From: Mesorhizobium_B sp963522145
Lineage (GTDB): Bacteria > Pseudomonadota > Alphaproteobacteria > Rhizobiales > Rhizobiaceae
Direction of reading: 5' to 3'
Assembly: GCA_963522145.1 (NCBI GenBank)
Contig: CAUQXI010000002.1
Location: 209,359 to 273,358 of the forward strand
Length of the DNA stretch: 64,000 nt
Positions 43,288 to 52,943 of this stretch are shown here, one piece after another (the first letter of the stretch is position 1; each line of letters opens with the position of its first letter). The notes under the pieces were generated by a model. It was not told the origin of the DNA and did not search any database. It worked only from the letters and a program-made list of their open reading frames with translations. The position numbers were made by a program, and so were the translations under genes.

Positions 43288-43715
43288 GACAGCCCCCAGA
43301 TGCGTGGCTCCGCGATCTCGATCGAGTTGCCGGCCGGATCGCGGAAATAGATCGAGCGACCGCCGCTCGGCTCGTCCTTGGCCGCCGGCCAGTGGAAATC
43401 GGCCTCGATCGCCACGCCCTTCGCTTCGAGCCGCGCCCTCCACACGTCGATCTCTGCGCCGCTTGCCGCGAAACAAAGATGCCCCGGCCCGTGGGCGCCA
43501 TGCGGCGGCACCGGCAGGCGCGCGTTTGGCGCGGGCGGCACTTTCGTCGCCTCCGGGTTGAAGACCAGCACCACCGTCTCGCCGCAGCGGAAGAACACGT
43601 GCCGCCCCTCCAGCCGCGTGATCACGGAAAGCCCCAGCACATCCGCGTAAAACACTTCCGCCGCCGCGAGATCGGAGGCGTAGAGCGCGGCTTCGAGAAC
43701 GCGCGCCGGCGTCAT
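43284..43715 (-). CDS. VOC-family (glyoxalase-like) protein
   Basis: This 143-residue protein has one vicinal-oxygen-chelate unit pair: LEAALYASDLAAAEVFYADVLGL, GHLCFAAS with a metal-type His, and the RSIYFRDPAGNSIEIAEPRIW ending with a Glu ligand. The substrate is unknown; the family includes glyoxalases, dioxygenases and antibiotic-binding proteins. It sits inside the rph-rdgB operon by four-base overlaps, a position also seen in other rhizobia, so it is ordinary here. Confidence 0.88.
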   Translation of the reverse strand: MTPARVLEAALYASDLAAAEVFYADVLGLSVITRLEGRHVFFRCGETVVLVFNPEATKVPPAPNARLPVPPHGAHGPGHLCFAASGAEIDVWRARLEAKGVAIEADFHWPAAKDEPSGGRSIYFRDPAGNSIEIAEPRIWGLS

Positions 43716-44428
43716 CCCACCGCCATCTGCTGCAGCGAGACGAGCCGCGCGATCCCCTTGCGCGCCAGCGCCATCAGGGCCGAAAACTCCTCCTCCGAAA
43801 ACGGCGCGCCTTCCGCCGTGCCTTGGATTTCCACGATCCCGCCTTTGCCGGTCATCACGAAATTCGCGTCCGTTCCGGCGGTGGAATCCTCGGCATAGTC
43901 GAGGTCGAGCACGGGCGTCGTGCTGTGGATGCCGCAGGAGATCGCCGCCACATGGTCTTTCAGCACGCGGCTGACATTGACCATGCTGCGCGCTTCCATC
44001 CAGCGGAGGCAGTCATGCAGCGCCACCCAGCCGCCGGTGATCGCGGCTGTCCGCGTGCCGCCATCCGCCTGGAGCACGTCGCAATCCACGGTGATCTGAA
44101 CCTCGCCGAGCGCCTGGAGATCGACCACGGCGCGAAGCGAGCGCCCGATCAGCCGCTGGATTTCCAGCGTGCGCCCGCCCTGCTTGCCCGACGAGGCTTC
44201 GCGCCGCATGCGCTCGCCCGTGGAGCGCGGCAGCATGCCATATTCCGCCGTGACCCAGCCCTTGCCCGCGTTGCGCAGCCAGGGCGGCACGCGCTCCTCG
44301 AGGCTCGCGGTGCAGAGCACATGCGTGTCGCCGAACCGCACGAGGCACGAGCCTTCGGCATGGCGCGACACGCTCCGCTCGAAACTCACCGCGCGCATCT
44401 CGTCGGGCTCGCGATTGGAAGGGCGCAT
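43712..44428 (-). CDS. rph: ribonuclease PH
   Basis: ATG 44428 (MRPSNREPDEMRAVSFE) is the family start; the frame extends further but without homology. The 238-residue phosphorolytic 3' exonuclease has SRHAEGSCLVRFGDTHVLC, PPWLRNAGKGWVTAEYGMLPRST, IGRSLRAVVDL and the catalytic DLDYAEDSTAGTDANFV. It trims tRNA 3' ends. In this clade rph is normally divergent from hrcA; here about 2.2 kb separates the two. Confidence 0.96.
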   Translation of the reverse strand: MRPSNREPDEMRAVSFERSVSRHAEGSCLVRFGDTHVLCTASLEERVPPWLRNAGKGWVTAEYGMLPRSTGERMRREASSGKQGGRTLEIQRLIGRSLRAVVDLQALGEVQITVDCDVLQADGGTRTAAITGGWVALHDCLRWMEARSMVNVSRVLKDHVAAISCGIHSTTPVLDLDYAEDSTAGTDANFVMTGKGGIVEIQGTAEGAPFSEEEFSALMALARKGIARLVSLQQMAVG

Positions 44429-44748
44429 AAGAGAATCCAGCACTAAAACGGATCGCCCGCCTTTACCCCGCCGCGCCACCCCGCGCAAAGGAAAAGGCGG
44501 CGGCGGTGATCCGCCCCGCACTCAAAGGCGTCCGCCTTCTTCTGCGCTGGCCGGTCGTTGATGATGCCAGCGCATCTTACGCTTGGTCGTCACCGGAGAT
44601 CATCGAGGGCAATGGCGGAACATCGAGTCCGGGAGGGCTGTCCACCTACACCCGGTGTCGAAGCCGGGGACGCTTCATCGAGCCAAACGTTTAGGACAGC
44701 CGGAAACTTCCGCGAATGGTATCGCTGACGTTGCGCTTTCTTGCGCCG
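44429..44748. other. gap upstream of rph, no gene seen
   Basis: The 320 bases between rph and the DUF6894 gene hold no convincing gene. A 62-codon frame at 44506-44694 has no recognisable features. The region must contain the rph promoter on the minus strand, but I could not pick a clear one. Confidence 0.4.
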
Positions 44749-44982
44749 TCATTCCACGCGCTCGGATGCCTCGAAGCGGAGCGAGAAAACAACGCGGCCT
44801 TCCTCGTTCGCCACCGACATGTGCCATGTGTTGCCCACCCAATGGGCGGTTCCGTCGAATTTGAGCATCTCGCCTGCCATGGACAAGGCCTCGTTGCGGA
44901 CATGGCTGATGTCGGCAAGTTCCGTGCCTTCCTGGTCGATCAAGGCATTGCCGTCCATGACGTGAAAGAAAAAGCGAGGCAT
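44749..44982 (-). CDS. DUF6894 family protein
   Basis: A 77-residue protein starting MPRFFFHVMDGNALIDQEGTEL, the signature of DUF6894, followed by DISHVRNEALSMAGEML and a closing beta pair (WHMSVANEEGRVVFSLRFEA). GAGCTTTTC lies before the start, on the minus strand. The function of these small soluble proteins is unknown; they are very common in Alphaproteobacteria and often lie near stress or oxygen regulators. A second, related copy at 46107 lies on the other side of the Crp/Fnr gene. Confidence 0.85.
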   Translation of the reverse strand: MPRFFFHVMDGNALIDQEGTELADISHVRNEALSMAGEMLKFDGTAHWVGNTWHMSVANEEGRVVFSLRFEASERVE

Positions 44983-45231
44983 GAAAAGCTCCCCTTGTCG
45001 GGCGGGAGCGCTGTCTCGTCTCTCAGTCTCGGCACGCCGATGCGATATGCCGGAGATGCACGAACCTTACCTGAAAAGTCTTTCGAGCGTCAATGTTAAC
45101 GCGGAGCGCACACATAAGTGAATACCGCAGGCCTCGGATGAGGTATAGCTGAACAATCGCTGGTCACGTCGATCACAGGCACCGGTGGCTGGGAGAGACA
45201 TGCGCTTCCGCCTGCAATGCAGGGGAACACC

Positions 45232-45993
45232 ATGGCCGCTTCCGGTGGAACAGCCGCAGACGTCATGCTGCGCAAGCTCACAAGCGTGTCTCGCCTGTCC
45301 GACGAGGACATCGCGGCGGTTCGCAGCCTTCCTCTTATGCCGCGCGCCCTGCGGGCCGATCAGGATCTGGTCCGCCAGGGCGACCGGCCCTCCCAGTGCG
45401 CGGTGATCGTGGACGGTTGGGCCTACCGCTGGAAGACGGACAGATCCGGCAAGCGGCAGATCATCGCCCTGCACATTCCCGGCGACATGCCGGATCTCAT
45501 GAGCCTGCTTGTGCCGGTGTCGGATCATACGATCACTACCCTTTCTGAAGCTTCCGTCGCCTTCATTCCGCATGCCGCGATCCTCGAGCTTCTGCGGCGC
45601 GTGCCGAGCCTCGCCTATCCCTTCTGGCGCGACACGCTTGTGGACGCGGCGGTGTTTCGCGAATGGGTGGTCAATGTCGGGCACCGGCAGGCGACCGAGC
45701 GGCTGGCGCACCTGTTCTGCGAGATGTGGGCGCGGCTCGAAAGCGTGGGCCTTGTCGAACAGCGGGGAGACGCCCGCACCTTTCCCTGGCCCGTCACGCA
45801 GTCCGAGCTTGCGGAGGCGAGCGGCCTTTCGGTTGTTCACATCAACCGCACGCTTCAGGAGCTTCGTGCGCGCGGGCTCATCGAGACGCAGCGACAAAGC
45901 ATGACCATCCTCGACTGGCCGAAGCTGCATGCGCTTGCAGACTTCAATGCCGACTATCTCGGTCTGGAGGCTCCTTGCGCGCGCCCGAGGTGA
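45232..45993 (+). CDS. Crp/Fnr-family transcriptional regulator
   Basis: ATG 45232 follows AGGGGA; ATG 45217 is weaker. The 253-residue protein has a cyclic-nucleotide-binding-type beta-roll (LVRQGDRPSQCAVIVDGWAYRWK, HIPGDMPDLMSLL). A dimer helix follows, then a winged helix-turn-helix with TQSELAEASGLSVVHINRTLQELRARGLI. No FNR-type cysteine cluster and no clear cAMP-binding Arg-Ser motif are seen, so the ligand is unknown. Such regulators are numerous in rhizobia. It is flanked by two DUF6894 genes, which may be targets. Confidence 0.9.
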   Translation: MAASGGTAADVMLRKLTSVSRLSDEDIAAVRSLPLMPRALRADQDLVRQGDRPSQCAVIVDGWAYRWKTDRSGKRQIIALHIPGDMPDLMSLLVPVSDHTITTLSEASVAFIPHAAILELLRRVPSLAYPFWRDTLVDAAVFREWVVNVGHRQATERLAHLFCEMWARLESVGLVEQRGDARTFPWPVTQSELAEASGLSVVHINRTLQELRARGLIETQRQSMTILDWPKLHALADFNADYLGLEAPCARPR

Positions 45994-46106
45994 AGCTCGT
46001 TCGTGACACCGCATCACGGCGTGATGGATCACGAGCGAGCGGATAACGTCGGCACTCATTAACATTCGTGATTTTGGCCGAGCGGCGAGGATGCAATGCT
46101 GGCGGC

Positions 46107-46352
46107 ATGCCACGCTACTTCTTCGATATCCATGCCAACGGCAATTGCACCCTCGACGAGGTGGGAACGGAATGCGCCTCTCCGGACGGGGCGCGCATGG
46201 CGGCCATGGAAACGCTTCCCGCCATCGCAAAGGATGAGGTGTCGGCCGACGGTGATCGGCAGGCCTACACGGTGATGGTGAAGGATGAGGTGGGCCAGCC
46301 GGTTTATTCCGCCACCCTCACCTTCGCAGGGCTATGGCTGGGCGATAACTGA
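46107..46352 (+). CDS. DUF6894 family protein (second copy)
   Basis: ATG 46107 gives an 81-residue protein beginning MPRYFFDIHANGNCTLDEVGTEC, followed by ARMAAMETLPAIAKDEV and QAYTVMVKDEVGQPVYSATLTF, the same three-part layout as the DUF6894 protein at 44749. It points away from that copy, with the Crp/Fnr gene between them. It lies 113 bases after the regulator's stop. Function unknown. Confidence 0.85.
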   Translation: MPRYFFDIHANGNCTLDEVGTECASPDGARMAAMETLPAIAKDEVSADGDRQAYTVMVKDEVGQPVYSATLTFAGLWLGDN

Positions 46353-46675
46353 CTGCGAGCGGCCATGGCCGCCGGGCCCGCTATGAGTTCCTCGCGTTCC
46401 AGTCCCTCCGCCAGGTAGAAGTGGTTCAGGTCCCCCTGGCGCCCCAACCAGATCTTCGGCAGGGCGTTGCGGTCGAACATCTGCCTGTAGCGTGCACGGT
46501 TTACCGGAGCGGCGATGTGCGGCGGCGTTCTCGCTCCCGGCCGAATGGCTGCTCGGCTGGCGCGCGTGAAGACTGATCCGATCACCAGGAAGCGTGCACG
46601 GTTGCGTCCGAAGCCTCGGCCCTTATATCCTCGCACTCTTTCCCTTTGCGCGCAGGCAGGCGTCACCCTTCGGCG
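46353..46675. other. gap before hrcA, possible protein remnant on the minus strand
   Basis: No complete gene is seen in 323 bases. The minus strand around 46360-46500 reads like protein (RNALPKIWLGRQGDLNHFYL) without a usable start, so it may be a remnant. No full CIRCE operator (TTAGCACTC-N9-GAGTGCTAA) is present before hrcA; only a lone GCACTC half is seen near 46633. Confidence 0.35.
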
Positions 46676-47758
46676 ATGAACCGTCCCCTTCACCCGTCCC
46701 CCATGGACCCCGGCTTCGGTGCGCTGGACCGGCGCACGCGGGAGATTTTTCGCCGGATCGTCGATTCCTTTCTGAACGACGGCGAGCCGGTCGGGTCGCG
46801 CAATCTCGCGCGCATGCTGCCCGCGGCCCTTTCGCCCGCCACCGTGCGCAACGTGATGAGCGATCTGGAGCAATTGGGCCTGATCTATGCGCCGCATGTT
46901 TCGGCGGGGCGCCTGCCCACGCAGAAGGGGCTGCGCTTCTTCGTGGACGCCTTCATGGAGCTCGGCACGCTGTCGGACGAGGAGCGGCTGGGCATCGAGC
47001 ACCAGATCGGAGCGACTGGCACGGGCGCCAGCGTCGAGCACATGCTGACGGAGGCGAGCCAGCTCCTGTCGGGCATGTCGCGCGGCGCGGGCCTGGTGCT
47101 CGCCACCAAGGGGGAAACGGCGCTCAAGCACATCGAGTTCATCCAGCTCGAGCCCTCGCGCGGCCTGGCGGTGCTGGTCAGCCAGAACGGCGAGGTCGAG
47201 AACCGCGTGGTGGAGCTGCCCGTCGGCATCACCGCCTCCCAGCTTCAGGAAGCCTCCAACTTCCTCAACGCCCATATCAGGGGCCGCACTCTGGCCGAGG
47301 CAAGGATCGAGATCGCCCGCCTGCGCGATGAAACGCGCGCAGCGCTCGACGCGCTGGCGCAGGAGGTGGTCGAGAAGGGCCTTGCGGTGTGGGCGGGCGC
47401 GGAAAGCGGTTTGCCGCCCCGCCTGATCGTGCGCGGGCGTGCCAACCTCCTCGACAGCGTTTCGGCTGGCGCCGACCTCGATCTGCTGAAACACCTGTTC
47501 GAGGATCTCGAAACCCAGGACGGGTTGATGCAGCTTCTCGATTTCGCCGAGGAAGGCTCCGGCGTGCGCATCTTCATCGGCTCGGAAAACAAGCTGTTCT
47601 CGTTGTCGGGCTCGAGCCTCGTGGTCGCGCCCTATCGCGACGGCAATGCGCGCGTGGTCGGCGCGCTGGGCGTGATCGGGCCGACCCGTCTCAACTATGC
47701 CCGCATCGTGCCGATGGTGGACTACACCGCGCAACTGATCTCGCGCATGTTGCGCTGA
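46676..47758 (+). CDS. hrcA: heat-inducible transcriptional repressor HrcA
   Basis: A 360-residue protein from ATG 46676. The N-terminal winged helix contains TREIFRRIVDSFLNDGEPVGSRNLAR, SPATVRNVMSDLEQLGLI and HVSAGRLPTQKGLRFFVD, which is diagnostic. A GAF-like domain follows, and the end VGALGVIGPTRLNYARIVPMVDY is also typical. HrcA represses groESL and sometimes dnaK operons at CIRCE sites and is kept active by GroEL. In this clade grpE usually follows; here a cation transporter follows instead. Confidence 0.96.
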   Translation: MNRPLHPSPMDPGFGALDRRTREIFRRIVDSFLNDGEPVGSRNLARMLPAALSPATVRNVMSDLEQLGLIYAPHVSAGRLPTQKGLRFFVDAFMELGTLSDEERLGIEHQIGATGTGASVEHMLTEASQLLSGMSRGAGLVLATKGETALKHIEFIQLEPSRGLAVLVSQNGEVENRVVELPVGITASQLQEASNFLNAHIRGRTLAEARIEIARLRDETRAALDALAQEVVEKGLAVWAGAESGLPPRLIVRGRANLLDSVSAGADLDLLKHLFEDLETQDGLMQLLDFAEEGSGVRIFIGSENKLFSLSGSSLVVAPYRDGNARVVGALGVIGPTRLNYARIVPMVDYTAQLISRMLR

Positions 47759-47812
47759 GCCGTTTGGACGGGCGAGGGTTTATCGCTCGCTTTTCCCCCC
47801 GAGGATCATGAC

Positions 47813-48763
47813 ATGGCGTCCCAGTCCGGCTCGAAAACCGTCATCTATGCCGCGCTGATCGGCAATTTCCTGATCGCCGCGACCAAATTCGTCGCGGCCT
47901 TCCTCACCGGCTCCTCTGCGATGCTGTCGGAAGGCATCCACAGCCTGGTCGATACCGGCAACGGCTTTCTGCTGCTTTACGGCCTCCACCGCGCGGCGCG
48001 GCCGGCCGACCGCACGCATCCCTTCGGCCACGGGCGCGAGCTTTATTTCTGGAGCTTCGTCGTGGCGCTGCTCGTTTTCGCGCTCGGCGCCGGCGTGTCC
48101 TTTTATGAAGGCGTGGTCCACATCCTCCATCCCGAACCCGTCGAGAACCCGACCGTCAACTATGTGGTGCTGGGCCTGTCGCTGCTGTTCGAGGGCGGCT
48201 CGTGGCTCGTGGCGCTCAAGGAGTTCCGCCACGCCAAGGGCGCGCTCGGCTGGTGGCAGGCGTTCCGGCAAAGCAAGGACCCGACCGTTTACACCGTGCT
48301 CTTCGAGGACTCGGCCGCTTTGATCGGCCTGCTGATCGCGCTCGCGGGCATCGCGGCCGCGCACGCCTTCGACATCCCCGAACTCGACGGCGTGGCCTCG
48401 CTCGGCATCGGCCTGCTGCTTGCCGCCACGGCCGTGTTCCTCGCGCGCGAGGCCAAAGGTCTGCTGATGGGCGAGGCCGCGTCTCCCGAGATCCAGAGCC
48501 GGCTGCTCGCCATCGTCCAGGCCGATCCGGCGGTGCGCAGCGCCAACGGCGTCGTCACCGTTCATCTCGGCCCGAACCAGATCGTCGCCTCGCTGTCCGT
48601 CGAGTTCGAGGATCATGCCAGCGTGAACGAGGTCGAGGCCTGCGTCGAGCGCGTCGAGGCGCGCCTCAAGGCGGAAGTGCCGGAAATCTCCGGCGTCTTC
48701 ATCAAGCCGCAGACGGCTGCGCGCTGGGCGATCCGGGCGGCGGCGGTTGCGGCAGCGTCGTGA
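47813..48763 (+). CDS. cation diffusion facilitator family transporter
   Basis: A 316-residue inner-membrane protein with the CDF pattern: NFLIAATKFVAAF, metal site residues in MLSEGIHSLVDTGN, HPFGHGRELYFWS, and a second site in VLFEDSAALIGLLIAL. There are six helices and a C-terminal cytoplasmic domain (NGVVTVHLGPNQIVASLSVEF). It exports a divalent metal such as Zn(II), Fe(II) or Mn(II) with protons; the metal cannot be told from sequence. ATG 47813, with GAGGATCATGAC upstream. Confidence 0.93.
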   Translation: MASQSGSKTVIYAALIGNFLIAATKFVAAFLTGSSAMLSEGIHSLVDTGNGFLLLYGLHRAARPADRTHPFGHGRELYFWSFVVALLVFALGAGVSFYEGVVHILHPEPVENPTVNYVVLGLSLLFEGGSWLVALKEFRHAKGALGWWQAFRQSKDPTVYTVLFEDSAALIGLLIALAGIAAAHAFDIPELDGVASLGIGLLLAATAVFLAREAKGLLMGEAASPEIQSRLLAIVQADPAVRSANGVVTVHLGPNQIVASLSVEFEDHASVNEVEACVERVEARLKAEVPEISGVFIKPQTAARWAIRAAAVAAAS

Positions 48764-48926
48764 GGCGCCAGCGCGCGTGAGGGAAGAATTTTCCGAGAAT
48801 TGCGCTTTACGGAGAAACGCATTCTCTCAGCGCGGATTGAGATAACGCCACGCCGCTGGGATTCTTCCCGCGCGAGCCCTATCTTGGAAGCTTGCGGAAC
48901 CAGATCGTCGTTCAGGGAGAAACAGG

Positions 48927-49928
<1,002 letters not shown>

Positions 49929-50142
49929 GTGGTGGACCGGCACGGCGGGAAACGACCCATCATTGTCGTTCCGCTCCCTGCGTTACTGCCCAAAACCTGT
50001 CATTTGTTCAGCAATCAATTGCCGGAGTGATCGAGCCGTAGCGGACTGACGGATTTGGGTGTTCGGAAGTCCGCCATGCATTTGCGATCTGCGAGCGTGA
50101 GTTGGGATGGCGGCCAGCCGCGATGCGGGATAAAGGTGAAGT

Positions 50143-51048
50143 ATGGATTTCACCGAATTGTTACCGGATCGATTTGAGAATCTGACGTTTGATCTACTGC
50201 AGGCGGCGGGGTTGAAGGGACTCGTCTGGCGTACGCCCGGTGCCGATGGAGGCAGGGATATTGAAGGAACTTACACAGCGGTAGATTTCAGCAGCTATTA
50301 TTACCAGCAGAAATGGTATATTGAATGTAAGCGATACACAACATCGATCGATTGGCCCACTGTCTGGAATAAGATCGCCTATGCAGACAGCCGGAAGGCG
50401 AATTTCCTACTTCTCGTGACAAACTCCAATCCGTCTCCTGCTTGTGAGACGGAAATTGCGAACTGGAATGCTTGTAACAACAGTTTGTCAGTACGCGTAT
50501 GGAGGGGGTACGAGTTACAGCACATACTTCTTAATTATCCTCATGTTGCTGCAAAATATGGCCTGCTCGGCACATCACACAAGGCTGAATTGAGTCTGCA
50601 AGGTCTGATGTCCGAGGCGATGAAATTGGCGCAGTCTTCGTATGTATCGCACGAGTTGGGCCTTTCCGCCGCAGCATCGCTGGAAGCGAATGCCGCCCTC
50701 GCTGAATTGATATCTGCGCGCCAATCGCAGATGAGAGCCTATGGAAGGATTGTGGCGACCACTACTAACGCTATGACACCAAACTTTGATTGGCTGACTT
50801 GGGTTGGGCCCGCTGATGGCTGGGACGAAGTTGGGACTAGGGCGCTCCTCACCATCGCCAAATATCTCACGGGCTCACAAACCATACAGGCGGTTTCGCA
50901 TCAGAAGCGGCTCGAATTGAAGTTGGAGGGCGCGCGTTTCGAAATTGCTGCTACCACCGAGAAGACGTTCACCGAGATCGCAATGTGGGCGGATATTGAG
51001 ATTGAAAATATCTCGAAATACTCGATCATCTTATCGACACGCGGCTGA
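50143..51048 (+). CDS. Mrr-like PD-(D/E)xK restriction-type nuclease
   Basis: The N-terminal 120 residues of this 301-residue protein form a restriction-endonuclease-like domain. DRFENLTFDLLQAAG leads to GADGGRDIEG with Asp39, then WYIECKRY with Glu61 and Lys63: the D-x21-ExK active site of the Mrr/NERD type. The remaining 180 residues are helical and unrecognised and may be a sensor or oligomerisation domain. No methylase gene is near. It starts with AAAGGTGAAG upstream. The gene and its two followers are visibly AT-richer than cysK, with six bases to the GTG and 18 to the TTG start of the kinase, implying one acquired transcript. A defence role is inferred. Confidence 0.8.
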   Translation: MDFTELLPDRFENLTFDLLQAAGLKGLVWRTPGADGGRDIEGTYTAVDFSSYYYQQKWYIECKRYTTSIDWPTVWNKIAYADSRKANFLLLVTNSNPSPACETEIANWNACNNSLSVRVWRGYELQHILLNYPHVAAKYGLLGTSHKAELSLQGLMSEAMKLAQSSYVSHELGLSAAASLEANAALAELISARQSQMRAYGRIVATTTNAMTPNFDWLTWVGPADGWDEVGTRALLTIAKYLTGSQTIQAVSHQKRLELKLEGARFEIAATTEKTFTEIAMWADIEIENISKYSIILSTRG

Positions 51049-51066
51049 GAAACAGTGGAGGGCACA

Positions 51067-51780
51067 TTGGCTGACCAACCGATATCGGAAAACAATCTTG
51101 ATCTGACCCTGCTCGCGAACTTCGTCCATCAGGTAGTCAACCCCTTGAACGGTGTTGCAGGAACGCTCGATAATTTGGCGGGCGGGTTAATTGAGAGGGA
51201 GGAACGCAGACATCAGCGGTTGAACGCCGCCAGGGCACAGTTGGAACAGTGTATCACTCTAATAAGGAACCTTGCGTTTCTGGCGCAGGGAAGCGGTGGA
51301 GTTGCAGACGACAATCGTCGAAAGATTGTTCTTCCGCAGGTTATCATCGAATCAGCAATGTTTTTTCAGGAGGACGGAAAATCAAAAGGGATTGAGATTA
51401 ACCTCCTCGACCGCAAAACCCAGAATACAATCTCGGGGCACCCCGAGCTTATTCGCCAAGTTCTCATGAATATATTTGATAATTTTATCAAATATGGACA
51501 GAGGGGGCACCCGGTAGAAGTTGATCAGCGTATTCAAAAATCTTCTGGAATGGCTATTATTGAGATTAGGGGACTCTCAGAATTTCCTATAGACCAAGAC
51601 GACCTAAGTAAGATCGGTACCTTGGGGTTTCGCGGGCGGAATGCAAGGAAACTTGTAGCGTCTGGAAGTGGCCTTGGGGTCTATATCTGTAAAAAACTTG
51701 TAGAAGAACAGGGCGGGATCTTTTACATCGAGGCCGGATCACAAGGTAAAGTTCTCTTTGTAATTAAATTACCCGCATGA
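51067..51780 (+). CDS. histidine kinase without a sensor domain
   Basis: I favour TTG 51067, four bases after GGAGGG; GTG 51055 is also possible. Counted from the GTG, the product has a histidine box FVHQVVNPLNGV with His25. A helical hairpin follows, then a GHKL ATPase domain with N box LMNIFDNFIKYG (138-148), GFRG, and G box GSGLGVYICKKLVEEQGG (204-221). There is no membrane segment, PAS, GAF or HAMP domain. With only about 240 residues it is just the catalytic core, so the signal must come from a partner, perhaps the nuclease. The next gene supplies a receiver. Confidence 0.85.
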   Translation: MADQPISENNLDLTLLANFVHQVVNPLNGVAGTLDNLAGGLIEREERRHQRLNAARAQLEQCITLIRNLAFLAQGSGGVADDNRRKIVLPQVIIESAMFFQEDGKSKGIEINLLDRKTQNTISGHPELIRQVLMNIFDNFIKYGQRGHPVEVDQRIQKSSGMAIIEIRGLSEFPIDQDDLSKIGTLGFRGRNARKLVASGSGLGVYICKKLVEEQGGIFYIEAGSQGKVLFVIKLPA

Positions 51781-51793
51781 ATAAGGGGTCATT

Positions 51794-52249
51794 ATGGCAA
51801 GGACGACGAAGCCAAAGACGATTGTAGTGATTGACGACGAAATCCACAATATGAGTTGGATGTTAGACTACCTGCATTCGAAAGGGTTTGAAGCCATCAC
51901 CGCATCAAATGCGAATGAAGCTGTCCGCATACTGGAGAAGGAAATCTATCGGGCGGTAGTTGTAGATCTTAATATTCCGGTATTGGAGCCTTTGATCGGT
52001 GGGGTTACTGCTAAGGGTGGGGTTTACGGAAAATATCCTGGCCTGTATGTCGCATTCTACGCCCGGAACAAAGGTCACCGGGATAGGCAGGTGGTTATCT
52101 ATTCAGTTCATCGCGATCCTGCAGTGTCGGAAGAGGCGAAAAGGATTGGGTGCACCTACATTATCAAAGGTCGCCCTAAGGAAATTAAGCAAGAACTGGA
52201 GGATGTCGTCAGCTTCGATCCAACGCTAGGAGATTTGCCGAGTTCCTAG
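51794..52249 (+). CDS. stand-alone receiver domain with an unusual insertion
   Basis: The 151-residue protein is a CheY-like receiver: VVIDDE (Asp14, Asp15), phosphoacceptor Asp58 in VVVDLNIP, Ser104 in VIYSVH and Lys125 in YIIKGRP. Between the phosphoacceptor strand and the next strand there are about 40 residues (LEPLIGGVTAKGGVYGKYPG...) where a normal receiver has about 20, so this loop may be a contact surface. No DNA-binding or enzymatic output follows. It starts 13 bases after the kinase and is probably its target. Its effect on the nuclease is unknown. Confidence 0.85.
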   Translation: MARTTKPKTIVVIDDEIHNMSWMLDYLHSKGFEAITASNANEAVRILEKEIYRAVVVDLNIPVLEPLIGGVTAKGGVYGKYPGLYVAFYARNKGHRDRQVVIYSVHRDPAVSEEAKRIGCTYIIKGRPKEIKQELEDVVSFDPTLGDLPSS

Positions 52250-52943
52250 CGACAGCCATGACAGCGGAACGTCCGTTTACATCATGGGCGCCTAAGAACG
52301 GATAGGCATCTGACCACCAGCTTCAGCCGTCCGGTTTATGAGCCTGCGGCCTACAGCGTTTTCAAGGAAGCGTGTTCGCTTCGCCGTCAAACAAGTGGGA
52401 AACTCCGTGACGCACCTCTTCAGCCAGCGGCAACTGCCGTGCGCGTCGTTTCACCCCTGCGCTGTGCGCAGGCGGGGCCGGGTCCGCGCATGTAGTGGCA
52501 TTCCGGGCGGTAGCGCGGGGCGATGAATTCGCGGATGGCGGTGGCGCATGTCGCGACCTGGCGCAGCAGAGTCATGGAACCCGTTTCCGAAAAAGCTTGA
52601 ACCTCGCCGGCATCGCGGCGCCGACATGCAACAGTTAAGCAGGTACTGGTGAATCCCGGGTGAACAGGGCTGCTGACCCGCTGCTTTGTCGCGTTTCCCC
52701 TCTGCGCGTGAAAGCATGTCGGGATTGTGTCGCGGGGCGTTCCGGCCGCAATGCCGCTCCGGGAAAATCCATCCGTGTCGCCCGCGCAACACCGCTGATC
52801 GGCCCGATTCCCCGCAGCAGAGCGGAACTCGCTTTTTCCCTCGGCGTTTCCTGCTTGAAGCGGTGGACCACTCCACCCTCCCGGATCGGCATCACGCCAA
52901 AGGATCCGCCATCAAATCAGTACGCGAAGGAAGGGCACGAGCC
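52250..52943. other. 694-base gap, no gene supported
   Basis: The gap between the nuclease-kinase-receiver cassette and the ferritin-like gene shows only GC-rich shadow frames without ribosome sites or protein-like composition. Base composition returns to the genome norm soon after 52330, so this marks the right edge of the cassette. I see no repeat or tRNA here. Confidence 0.45.

Noticed and set aside
46600..46675. CIRCE operator before hrcA
   Set aside because: Only a single GCACTC half-like sequence is present; no inverted partner at nine bases.
46304..47734. 476-codon frame opposite hrcA
   Set aside because: Mostly an hrcA shadow. Only the part near 46360-46500 reads like protein, noted as a possible remnant.
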